Source: Nocardia neocaledoniensis | GTDB taxonomy: Bacteria > Actinomycetota > Actinomycetes > Mycobacteriales > Mycobacteriaceae | Assembly: GCF_029868625.1 (NCBI RefSeq) | Contig: NZ_JARWOJ010000336.1 | Coordinates: forward strand, 1 to 50,143 | Direction of reading: 5' to 3' | Length of the DNA stretch: 50,143 nt | Shown: piece by piece, positions 8,512 to 15,784 of the stretch | Layout: each line of letters begins with the position of its first letter | How positions within the stretch are numbered: the first letter of the stretch is position 1 | Program-made: the position numbers and the translations under genes | The notes under the pieces: model-generated | Seen by the model: the letters and a program-made list of their open reading frames with translations, nothing else | What the model was told of the DNA's origin: nothing | Database searches by the model: none

Positions 8512-9973
8512 CCGAATCCTGCCGCCGGGCACTGTGTTCGCGGGGTATCGGATCGAACGTGTGCTCGGCAGCGGCGGCATGGGCACGGTGTATGTCGCCG
8601 CTCATCCCCGCCTCCCTCGCCGCGACGCGCTCAAGGTGCTCGCGGCGGAGTTCGGCGCCGACCCCGAGTTCCGCGCGCGTTTCGTCCGCGAGGCCGAACT
8701 CGCCGCCCAGCTCGACCATCCCAACATCATCGGGGTCTACGACCGGGGCATCGAGCGCGATCAGCTGTGGATCGCCATGCGGTTCATCGACGGCCCCGAC
8801 GCGGCCACGCTCTCGCGCGAGGGTGCGCTGACCCCGCCCCGGGTGGCGCATCTGATCACCGGCGTCGCGCGCGGGCTCGATCACGCGCATCGGGCCGGGA
8901 TGCTGCACCGCGATGTCAAACCGGCCAACATCCTCGTCGAAGTGATTCCGGGACAACCGGATCGGGTCGCTGTCACCGATTTCGGCATCGCCAAGGCGGC
9001 GGCGGGCACGACGCTGACCCAGGCGGGAACGATCCTGGCGACCGTCGCCTACGCCGCCCCGGAACAGCTGACCGGAGCCGCCGTCGACAAGCGCGCCGAC
9101 GTCTACGCGCTGGGCTGCACCCTGTACGAGCTGCTGACCGGCGCGAAACCGTTCCCTCGCGCGAGTGTCGACGCGGTGATCGCGGCACACCTGACCGAAC
9201 CGCCCCCACGCCCGAGTGCCGTCGCGAGCCTGCCACGCGCGATCGACGAGGTGATCGCCCGCGCGATGGCCAAGGATCCGCAGCGGCGCTACGCGAGCTG
9301 CGGTGAGCTCGCGAGCGCGGCGGCCGGCGCCTTGGGGGTCGAGCCCGAGTCGGCGTCGCTCGGCCGCCCGACCCGGCGCCGTGGTCTCGGCATCGCGCTG
9401 GGCGCCGTGGCCGCGGTGGCCGCGCTCGCGGCGGCGGGTGTCGTCGTGCTGAACCGTGACTCGTCCGCGCCGGGCGGGCCGGGACCCAACTCCTCGGCGG
9501 CGCCGCTGGATCCGAATTCCTGGGCCGCGCACCAATGGGTGATCGATGCCTTCCCCGGGCTGCTACCGAAAACCAAGGCGGACAGCGGCTTTCAAGGCAT
9601 CCTGTGCTCCCCCGTCGACGAGAACCAGCGCCCCATCGACGCGGGCGAAACCCGCTATTCGACACACACGCTCGCCTGCAACGGCAATCGTGAGCCGGTC
9701 TCCCGCCTGATCCTGCAGTGCGGCACCGACGAACCCGTCGCGGAGTTCAAGCCGTCCTCGCGCGCGACCCGGCTCATCGGTGACGAGGACTGGCAGCGCG
9801 CGAGCGGTCGTGGCCATATCCGCTGGAGCGACACGACCGATGTCGACCTCCCCGCCGGCGAGCTGCAGCTCAGCTTCGCCGACGGTCCGCGAGCCAAGTG
9901 CGCGCTCACCGTCACCGGCGGCACCTCCGGCCAGGACCTCTTCGACCGCTGGTGGCGCGACGGCCCACTGTAG
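8504..9973 (+). CDS. Transmembrane Ser/Thr protein kinase K4
   Basis: A 489-residue receptor kinase with GSGGMGTV glycine loop, HRDVKPANIL, DFGIA and APE intact. One membrane helix lies at about residues 290-312, and a four-cysteine outer domain ends D-R-W-W-R-D-G-P-L. The GTG at 8504 overlaps the lipoprotein stop by eight bases and gives an N-terminus that matches the paralogues; longer in-frame extensions run through the lipoprotein gene and are not credible. Closest to K2 in the window. It is the last gene of the array; the next gene has its own promoter. Confidence 0.9.
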   Translation: MGSRILPPGTVFAGYRIERVLGSGGMGTVYVAAHPRLPRRDALKVLAAEFGADPEFRARFVREAELAAQLDHPNIIGVYDRGIERDQLWIAMRFIDGPDAATLSREGALTPPRVAHLITGVARGLDHAHRAGMLHRDVKPANILVEVIPGQPDRVAVTDFGIAKAAAGTTLTQAGTILATVAYAAPEQLTGAAVDKRADVYALGCTLYELLTGAKPFPRASVDAVIAAHLTEPPPRPSAVASLPRAIDEVIARAMAKDPQRRYASCGELASAAAGALGVEPESASLGRPTRRRGLGIALGAVAAVAALAAAGVVVLNRDSSAPGGPGPNSSAAPLDPNSWAAHQWVIDAFPGLLPKTKADSGFQGILCSPVDENQRPIDAGETRYSTHTLACNGNREPVSRLILQCGTDEPVAEFKPSSRATRLIGDEDWQRASGRGHIRWSDTTDVDLPAGELQLSFADGPRAKCALTVTGGTSGQDLFDRWWRDGPL

Positions 9974-9976
9974 GTG

Positions 9977-10013
9977 TTGACGCCCGAGAAAGAGTGAGTG
10001 TACAGTCACTCAC
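9977..10013 (+). promoter_or_regulatory. Promoter and self-operator of the TetR gene, leaderless
   Basis: TTGACG (9977-9982) and TACAGT (10001-10006) are 18 bases apart. TACAGT is the centre of a perfect palindrome, GTGAGTG (9994-10000) and CACTCAC (10007-10013), which abuts the ATG at 10014. Transcription should start at or next to the ATG, so the mRNA is probably leaderless, and a bound repressor would cover the -10 box. Confidence 0.7.
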
Positions 10014-10586
10014 ATGAGCAAGAGCGGAGCGACCCTCTCCCGATCGGATCTCCGGCGCGACGCCGTCGTCGACGCCGCGATCGTGGAGTTCGCCCGGACG
10101 GGCTACCACGGCACGCCGATCACCACGGTGGCGGCGACCGCGCAGATCTCCCCCGCCTATGTGTTCAAGTTGTTCGAGGGCAAGGTCGCCCTGTTCGTCG
10201 CGGCGCTGGAACGGTGCTTCGAGCAGATCGCGGCGGCAATGTCGTCCGGTGCGGCCGGGGCCGCGGCCGACGCGACACCCGAGCAGATCCTCTACGACAT
10301 GGGCGGCGCCTATGCCGAGCTGATCGGTGACAAGAACTTGCTCATGCTGCAGGTCCACGCGCTCTCGGTCGCCGACGTCCCGGAGATCGGACAGGCGATG
10401 CGCGACGGCTTGGCCAAGGTCACCGATCTGGCCAAGCAGCGCTCCGGCGCCGAGGACGATCTGGTGCAGCGCTACATCGCCTTCGGGCAGCTGTGCCACC
10501 TGATCACCACCCTCGACCTCGACGGCGACACCAGCCCCTGGGCCCGGATCGTCACCAAGGGCATCCGCCACCCACAACCCCGCTGA
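10014..10586 (+). CDS. TetR-family transcriptional regulator
   Basis: A 190-residue TetR-type repressor. The N-terminal helix-turn-helix is clear (residues about 15-60, with G-Y-H-G-T-P-I-T-T-V and a recognition helix ending Y-V-F-K-L-F); the C-terminal ligand domain is generic. It directly precedes a quinone-oxidoreductase-like gene. A site resembling its own operator lies in front of that gene (10625-10645), so it probably represses both itself and the oxidoreductase. A strong terminator separates the two, so they are independent transcripts under one regulator. Confidence 0.88.
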   Translation: MSKSGATLSRSDLRRDAVVDAAIVEFARTGYHGTPITTVAATAQISPAYVFKLFEGKVALFVAALERCFEQIAAAMSSGAAGAAADATPEQILYDMGGAYAELIGDKNLLMLQVHALSVADVPEIGQAMRDGLAKVTDLAKQRSGAEDDLVQRYIAFGQLCHLITTLDLDGDTSPWARIVTKGIRHPQPR

Positions 10587-10592
10587 CCAGCC

Positions 10593-10615
10593 ATGCCCCG
10601 CCCGGGGCATTTTTT
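10593..10615 (+). terminator. Intrinsic terminator after the TetR gene
   Basis: ATGCCCCG (10593-10600) and CGGGGCAT (10603-10610) form a perfect stem with a very short loop, followed by a run of six T. This is a classic rho-independent terminator, unusual in so GC-rich a genome. Confidence 0.85.
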
Positions 10616-10624
10616 CGACCCATC

Positions 10625-10645
10625 GAGTGATTGACCAGTCACACA
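10625..10645 (+). promoter_or_regulatory. Second TetR-type operator, before the oxidoreductase gene
   Basis: GAGTGATTGACCAGTCACAC shares the GAGTG and CAGTCAC half-site sequences with the operator at 9994-10013, but with a wider spacer. It includes TTGACC (10631-10636), a possible -35. It lies 15-35 bases upstream of the ATG at 10660. Confidence 0.5.
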
Positions 10646-10659
10646 CTAGGAGTCCCGTC

Positions 10660-11682
10660 ATGTCCACCACCGTCACCGAAATCGTCCTGCCCGGTCGCGT
10701 CGAGCCCGAGGGCCTGCTCGTCACCCAGCGCGCGCTGCCGACACCCGCCGCCGGGCAGGCCCTGGTCCGGGTCGAGGCGAGCGGCGTCTCGTTCGCCGAG
10801 CAGCAGATGCGGCGCGGCAAGTACTACGACCAGCCCCCCTTCCCGTTCGTCCCCGGCTACGACCTGGTCGGCACGGTCGCCGAGGTCGGTATCGGCGTGG
10901 ATCCGGCGCTGGTCGGCACCCGGGTGGCCGCGCTGACCAAGGTCGGCGGGTGGGCCAGCCACGCCGTGCTCGACGCCGCGGATCTGGTGCCGGTGCCGGC
11001 CGCGCTCGATGCCGCCGCCGCGGAGACCTTCGTTGTCAACGGGATCACCGCCTGGCAGATGCTGTTCCGCACGGCGAAAGTCGAGCGGGGGCAGACCATT
11101 CTGGTGCACGGCGCCAACGGGGGCGTCGGCTCCACGCTCGTACAGTTGGCGCGCGCCAACGGGATTCGCGTCATCGGGACGGCCTCGGCGCGCAATGCCG
11201 AGGCGGTGCGGGCACTGGGCGCGACCTGGATCGACTACCGGGGTGATGTGCCGCACCAGGTTCGGGAGCTTTCGCCTGGCGGCGTCGACGCGGTCTTCGA
11301 CCACATCGGCGGGCCCGGTATCGCCGATTCGTTCGCGCTGCTGGCCGAGCACGGCACCCTGGTCTCCTACGGCACCGCGGCCACCAAGAACGACGCGGGC
11401 AACTCGCGGCTGCCCGTACTGAAACTGCTGGGCAGGCTGTTGCTCTGGAACGCGTTGCCCAACAAGCGCAATGCCCACTTCTTCAATCTGTGGGCGGGCA
11501 AGCGTAACCTCCCCCGCTTCCGCGCCCGCATCGCCGCGGACCTCGGCGAGGTCTTCGCGCAGGCCGCGCGCGGCGACCTGCGCGCCCAGGTCGCCGCTCG
11601 GGTTCCGCTCACCGACGCCGCCCGCGCCATGACGCTCGCCGAGTCGAGCACCGTCGTCGGCAAGGTCGTCCTCGTCGCCTGA
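10660..11682 (+). CDS. Zinc-independent medium-chain dehydrogenase / quinone oxidoreductase-like protein
   Basis: A 340-residue MDR-superfamily protein of the quinone-reductase type. It has an N-terminal GroES-like domain (residues about 25-115, with F-V-P-G-Y-D-L-V-G-T-V) and a Rossmann fold with the nucleotide motif H-G-A-N-G-G-V-G-S at about 150-158. Catalytic-zinc cysteines are absent, as expected for NADPH:quinone oxidoreductases. The ATG at 10660 has AGGAG 7 bases upstream. It is probably controlled by the TetR gene before it, which suggests a role in coping with a quinone or reactive carbonyl. The substrate cannot be read from the sequence. Confidence 0.85.
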   Translation: MSTTVTEIVLPGRVEPEGLLVTQRALPTPAAGQALVRVEASGVSFAEQQMRRGKYYDQPPFPFVPGYDLVGTVAEVGIGVDPALVGTRVAALTKVGGWASHAVLDAADLVPVPAALDAAAAETFVVNGITAWQMLFRTAKVERGQTILVHGANGGVGSTLVQLARANGIRVIGTASARNAEAVRALGATWIDYRGDVPHQVRELSPGGVDAVFDHIGGPGIADSFALLAEHGTLVSYGTAATKNDAGNSRLPVLKLLGRLLLWNALPNKRNAHFFNLWAGKRNLPRFRARIAADLGEVFAQAARGDLRAQVAARVPLTDAARAMTLAESSTVVGKVVLVA

Positions 11683-11849
11683 GCACCCTTCCGTCCGAGC
11701 ACGGTCACGCGCGGCACCGACATGCCCCGGCCGGCTTGTCCTTCCAGAGCATTCGCACGCCCCGAACGTGCCCGGCGCCGCCGTCGTGACCCGCGACCAT
11801 GCCGATCCGATCACTGCCCCATCCACACTCGCCACCGAGGAGAACCGTG

Positions 11850-12455
11850 ATGTCCCAGCACCTTTCCACCACCGAGTCCCGCCCGACCGCCCTGCGTGTC
11901 CTGCTCGACAACCGTCCGTCCTACTTGAGTTTCGGACTCGCCTGGCTGCTCGGCCATGGCGCGTACGCCTTGTCGCACGGCGCCGATCCGCTGCTGCGGC
12001 TGCCGTCCGTGCTGCCGAGTGCGCTGCTGATCGGCGGGCTGCTGGCGGCGATGGTCATCACCAGCGTCGTCACGATGCGAGCCCAGCGCGGTGCCACCGG
12101 CCGGGAGGCGGTGGTCGGCAATCTGCTCGCCGTGTCCTGGCTGATCGGCTTCGGCGCGCTGTTCTTCGTGATCACCGCGCTGAGTTCGGCACTGGCACAG
12201 CCGGATCTGAAGATGCTGCTCTGGCCGACCGGCTCCGGCCTGATCGTCGGCCTGCTCTACCTGGCGGGCGGTGCCGCCTATCGCGACGTCCTGCAATACG
12301 CCCTCGGCGCCTGGCTCGCCCTGACCTCCTCGGCCGCCCTGTTCCTCGACGGCGCCAGCCCGTACTGGGTCCTGGCCCTGGCGGGCGGCGGCAGCTACCT
12401 CGTCGCCGCCGCCCTGGAACCGCGCCGCCGCGCCATGGCCCCCGCCCTCGCCTGA
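11850..12455 (+). CDS. Five-helix membrane protein of unknown function
   Basis: A 201-residue integral membrane protein with about five to six hydrophobic helices, a short polar N-terminus and an arginine-rich C-terminus. The ATG at 11850 has GAGGAGAA upstream; an in-frame start at 11799 is less likely. It follows the oxidoreductase by 167 bases on the same strand and may be co-transcribed. I do not recognise a family. No charged residues in the helices point to a transport mechanism. Confidence 0.7.
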   Translation: MSQHLSTTESRPTALRVLLDNRPSYLSFGLAWLLGHGAYALSHGADPLLRLPSVLPSALLIGGLLAAMVITSVVTMRAQRGATGREAVVGNLLAVSWLIGFGALFFVITALSSALAQPDLKMLLWPTGSGLIVGLLYLAGGAAYRDVLQYALGAWLALTSSAALFLDGASPYWVLALAGGGSYLVAAALEPRRRAMAPALA

Positions 12456-12478
12456 CGGAACAGCCCACGCGACAACGC

Positions 12479-12507
12479 TGCCCGCCCTGGACTGTCCGGG
12501 GCGGGCA
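12479..12507 (+). terminator. Hairpin terminator after the membrane protein gene
   Basis: TGCCCGCCC (12479-12487) and GGGCGGGCA (12499-12507) form a 9-bp stem 24 bases after the stop. There is no T run, as is common in actinobacteria. Confidence 0.6.
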
Positions 12508-12535
12508 ACCGAAACGCACGGTCCCACCTCGGCAC

Positions 12536-12568
12536 GGCGCGGCCCGCACTCGCCGGAGGGCCCGCGCC
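12536..12568 (-). terminator. Hairpin terminator after the SulP gene
   Basis: GGCGCGG (12536-12542) and CCGCGCC (12562-12568) form a strong stem downstream of the convergent SulP stop at 12606. With the hairpin at 12479-12507, the convergent intergenic region holds one terminator per strand. Confidence 0.5.
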
Positions 12569-12605
12569 GTCGAGCCGTTGCCGTGACGATCGCTCCGATC
12601 ACTGA

Positions 12606-14309
12606 TCACCCTGTCGGCGGATCCGCGGATCGCGCGGCGCGGAAGGCCTCGACCGCGGTCGGCAAGGTGGGGTACAGGTGGTCGGGGCCGATCCGCTCGG
12701 TCAGGCCGAAGGCGTCCAGGTCGGCGCGCAGGTCGTGTTTGACGCGGGCCATGGCGAAAACGATGCCGCGCGCGGCCAATTCGGCCCGCACCTGCTCGAC
12801 GGCGTCGAGGGCGGTGAGGTCGACCTCGACATTGGCCTCGACATTGAGCACGAACCAGCGCACGGGTTCCCCGCTGCGGTCGGCCCACCAGTCGACCGCG
12901 GCCAGCGCCCGCTCGCGGAAGTCGTCGGCGTTGGCGAAGAACAGCGGCGCGTCGTAGCGGTACACCACCAGCCCGGCGAGGGGTTCGGCCTCCGGATAGT
13001 CGTCCACGTCGTGCATCCCCGCCACATCGGGCACGAAGCCGAGGACGGCGTCGTGGCCGCGTGCGATCCGGCGCAGCAGATCGAACACCGACAGCGCGAT
13101 CGCGACGGCCACGCCGTAGAGCACCCCGAGCACCAGCACCGAGACCGCGGTGACCAGCGCGAGCAACAGCTCGCTGCGCCGGAACCGGCCGATCCGCCGG
13201 AACTCCGGCACATCGATCAGGCGCAGCGCCGCGTACACCACCAGAGCGCCGAGGGCGGCCGTCGGGAACTGGGCGAGCACCCCGGTCGCCCCGAACAGCA
13301 CGATGAGCACCGAGGCCAGGGTGACCACGGCGTAGAGCTGGCTGCGCGCGCCCATCAGGTCGGCGATGGTGGTGCGGCTGCCGCTGCAACTCACCGGGAA
13401 CCCGTGGGTGAGCGCGGCGGCCACGTTCGTCGCGCCGAGCCCGGCCAGTTCGGTGTTGACCCGCACCCGCTCACCGTGCCGGGCGGCGAAGGCCCGTGCG
13501 GTGAGCGCGTTGTCGGAGAAGCCCACGACCGCGATGCCCGCGGCGGGCAGCAGCAGCGCCACCACATCGGCCGCCGCGATCGCGGGCAGGCCGGGCACCG
13601 GCAGTCCGGCGGGCACCTCCCCGATGACGTCGATCCCGAAGCGCTCCAGCGAGAACACCGCGACCGCCACCGTCGCGGCCAGCACCGCCAGCAGCGGCCC
13701 CGGCGCGCGCGGTGCCCACCTGGCCAGCACCACCAGCACCGCCAGCACCGAGCCCGCGAGCAGTGCCGTCGGCGGGTGCCAGTCCGCGATACCGGCCGCG
13801 AACGAGCGCAGCTGCGCGATCACCGACTGCCCGTCCACCGGCACCCCGGTGACCCGGCCGAGCTGGGACACGATCATCAGCCCCGCCGTGCCCGCCAGAT
13901 AGCCGATCAGCACCGGCCGCGACAGCAGATCGGCGAGCACACCGAGCCGGGCCGCCGACGCGAGCAGGCACAACCCACCGACCAGCAGAGCCAGCAGGGC
14001 GGCGAGCGCCGCGTAGCGCGCCGGATCGCCCGCGGCCAGCGGCGCCAGCGCCACCGCCGTGAGCAGCGCGGTGGTCGACTCCGGCCCGACCGACAACTGC
14101 CGCGAGGTCGCCAGCAGCACATACACCGCCAGCGGCGCGATGGTCGCCCACAGCCCGACCACCGGCGGCAACCCGGCGACGGTCGCGTACGCCATGACCT
14201 GCGGGATCAGATACGCGGCCACGGTGACGCCCGCGACCACGTCCGGACGCAGCCACGCGCGCCGATAGTTCCGGAACTGCCGCAGACCCGGCAGTGCTCG
14301 CTCCAACAC
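12606..14309 (-). CDS. SulP-family anion transporter with STAS domain
   Basis: A 567-residue SLC26/SulP permease. The N-terminal hydrophobic region (about residues 20-410) has 12-14 helices and the family opening R-A-W-L-R-P-D-V-V-A-G followed by the Y-L-I-P-Q-V-M-A-Y segment. The C-terminal STAS domain (about 440-555) contains the F-V-L-N-V-E-A-N-V-E-V-D strand. Typical substrates are sulfate or bicarbonate; the residues here do not decide between them. I start at GTG 14309 because AATAAT lies six bases upstream of it, fitting a leaderless transcript; longer versions add an arginine- and cysteine-rich extension foreign to the family. No sulfate-assimilation or carbonic-anhydrase genes are adjacent. 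Confidence 0.9.
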   Translation of the reverse strand: MLERALPGLRQFRNYRRAWLRPDVVAGVTVAAYLIPQVMAYATVAGLPPVVGLWATIAPLAVYVLLATSRQLSVGPESTTALLTAVALAPLAAGDPARYAALAALLALLVGGLCLLASAARLGVLADLLSRPVLIGYLAGTAGLMIVSQLGRVTGVPVDGQSVIAQLRSFAAGIADWHPPTALLAGSVLAVLVVLARWAPRAPGPLLAVLAATVAVAVFSLERFGIDVIGEVPAGLPVPGLPAIAAADVVALLLPAAGIAVVGFSDNALTARAFAARHGERVRVNTELAGLGATNVAAALTHGFPVSCSGSRTTIADLMGARSQLYAVVTLASVLIVLFGATGVLAQFPTAALGALVVYAALRLIDVPEFRRIGRFRRSELLLALVTAVSVLVLGVLYGVAVAIALSVFDLLRRIARGHDAVLGFVPDVAGMHDVDDYPEAEPLAGLVVYRYDAPLFFANADDFRERALAAVDWWADRSGEPVRWFVLNVEANVEVDLTALDAVEQVRAELAARGIVFAMARVKHDLRADLDAFGLTERIGPDHLYPTLPTAVEAFRAARSADPPTG

Positions 14310-14321
14310 AATCCGATTATT
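14310..14321 (-). promoter_or_regulatory. Candidate leaderless promoter of the SulP gene
   Basis: The hexamer AATAAT (14321-14316 on the minus strand, 5 of 6 to TATAAT) is separated by six bases from the GTG at 14309. That spacing places the transcript start at the start codon. Confidence 0.5.
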
Positions 14322-14429
14322 GTGCTCCCCCGCGCCCCGATCCGACAGTGACCGACACGCCCGGCACCGTCGGCGCGCGTCCGCTGACCAGGCGAAACCC
14401 GTTGCGCTGCAGGCTCCTCCGCGAGTCCG

Positions 14430-14441
14430 TAGCCTGGGAAC
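14430..14441 (+). promoter_or_regulatory. Candidate leaderless promoter of the second TerD gene
   Basis: TAGCCT (14430-14435) fits the actinobacterial -10 pattern TANNNT and is followed by six bases and the GTG at 14442. No ribosome site lies between them. Confidence 0.5.
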
Positions 14442-15023
14442 GTGATTACGCTGAAGAAGGAAGACGGCGCGGCCGACCTCGCCGGCATCACCAAGATGAG
14501 CGTGGGGGTGAGCTGGGACCCGTCGGCCGGCTCCAGCGGGGGCCTGCTCGGCATGGCGCGGCGCAAGCGCGGCGTCGACCTGGACCTGATCGCCGTGCTC
14601 CTGCAGGGCGGCGAACCGGTGCGCTTCGCCGGCCTCGACTCGCTCGATCCGCTCGGCAACGGCGCGGTGCTGCACACCGGTGACGAGCAGACCGGCGCGG
14701 CCACGGGCGACGACGAGACGGTGCACGTCACCTTCGCCCAGGTGCCCACCGGCATCGACGCGATCGTGTTCGTCGCCGCGGCGTTCAAGAAGGGCAGCTC
14801 GTTCGAGAAGGCCAACAACGTCTCGTTCAAGATCTACGACGCCACCGGCGCCGACAGCCAGCCGGTCGCCGACATCTGGCCCTCACTGCTCGGCGCGGAG
14901 AACGCCAACGCGATCGCCCGCGCCTTCCGCAACGGGCCGGTCTGGCAGCTCGAGGTCCTCGACCGCAAGGGCAAGATCAAGCAGGGCGATCGGCAGGCGC
15001 TGCTGCGCTTCGCCATCCAGTAA
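14442..15023 (+). CDS. TerD-domain protein (second copy)
   Basis: A 193-residue TerD-family protein. It opens with L-K-K-E-D-G, the TerZ/TerD-type start, followed by the V-G-V-S-W-D-P segment and the D-L-D-L-I-A strand. The calcium loop is partly degenerate (GDEQTGAATGDDE) compared with the first TerD protein in this window. It is a single gene between the SulP transporter, on the other strand, and the two-component system 53 bases downstream. Members are stress-induced; a role tied to the neighbouring sensor is possible but unproven. Confidence 0.88.
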   Translation: MITLKKEDGAADLAGITKMSVGVSWDPSAGSSGGLLGMARRKRGVDLDLIAVLLQGGEPVRFAGLDSLDPLGNGAVLHTGDEQTGAATGDDETVHVTFAQVPTGIDAIVFVAAAFKKGSSFEKANNVSFKIYDATGADSQPVADIWPSLLGAENANAIARAFRNGPVWQLEVLDRKGKIKQGDRQALLRFAIQ

Positions 15024-15076
15024 CCAGCGCGGATACCCGGCCCGGCTACGGTGGTTGCCGTAGCGAAGGGTATGTG

Positions 15077-15784
15077 ATGAGCGCACAGTTGATGATCGTC
15101 GAGGACGACACCCGGGTCAGGACGTCGCTGCGGCTGGCGATGGAGGACGAGGGCTATGTCGTCGCCGAGGCCGAACGCGCCGAGGCGGCGCTCGACCAGG
15201 TGCGCGACCTCGGCGCGCCGGATGTGATGATCGTCGACCTGATGCTCGGCGGCATGGACGGCTTCACCTGCATCCGGGAGGTGCGCCGCGAGCACGATGT
15301 GCCGATCATCGTGGTCAGCGCCCGCGACGACACCCACGACGTGGTGGCGGCGCTGGAGGCAGGCGCCGACGACTTCGTCACCAAGCCGTTCGAGGTCAAG
15401 GAGCTCACCGCCCGCATCCGCGCGCTGCGACGTCGCACCAGGAACACCACCGATCGCGACGTCACCGAACTGGTCCTCGACGCCGCGCTCGACCGGCGGC
15501 TGATCCTGTCCCCCGAACGCGGCTCGCTGCGCCTCAACGGCGGCGAGGTGCACCTGACCCTGACCGAATTCCGGCTGCTGTGCGAGCTGGCGCAGAACGA
15601 CAGCCTGGTGCTGAGCAGACAGGTGCTGCTGGAGAAGATCTGGGACCGCGGGTTCTTCGGCGACGAACGCATCGTCGACGTGCACGTGCGGCGGCTGCGC
15701 ACCAAGATCGAACGCGATCCCGCCGACCCACGGCTGATCGTCACCGTGCGCGGGCTCGGCTACCGGCTCGATGTCCAAGACTGA
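15077..15784 (+). CDS. OmpR/PhoB-family response regulator
   Basis: A 235-residue two-domain regulator. The receiver domain (1-120) has the acidic pair at Asp10/Asp11, phosphoacceptor Asp54, Ser81 and the Lys of the V-T-K-P-F motif. The C-terminal winged helix (about 130-233) has the typical V-D-V-H-V-R-R-L-R-T-K-I recognition region. I chose ATG 15077 because GAAGGG lies six bases upstream; GTG 15074 is too close. A TACGGT box at 15047-15052 may be its -10. It overlaps the sensor kinase gene by 14 bases. OmpR-type regulators bind direct repeats with 11-bp steps; such a repeat lies upstream of the porin pair next door. Confidence 0.93.
   Translation: MSAQLMIVEDDTRVRTSLRLAMEDEGYVVAEAERAEAALDQVRDLGAPDVMIVDLMLGGMDGFTCIREVRREHDVPIIVVSARDDTHDVVAALEAGADDFVTKPFEVKELTARIRALRRRTRNTTDRDVTELVLDAALDRRLILSPERGSLRLNGGEVHLTLTEFRLLCELAQNDSLVLSRQVLLEKIWDRGFFGDERIVDVHVRRLRTKIERDPADPRLIVTVRGLGYRLDVQD

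Noticed and set aside
1571..9973. PASTA-domain PknB orthologue involved in cell division
   Set aside because: The outer domains lack PASTA repeats, and no rodA, pbpA or pstP genes are adjacent.
12678..14351. A 557-residue plus-strand frame opposite the SulP gene
   Set aside because: His/Arg/Gln-rich antisense shadow of a well-supported transporter.
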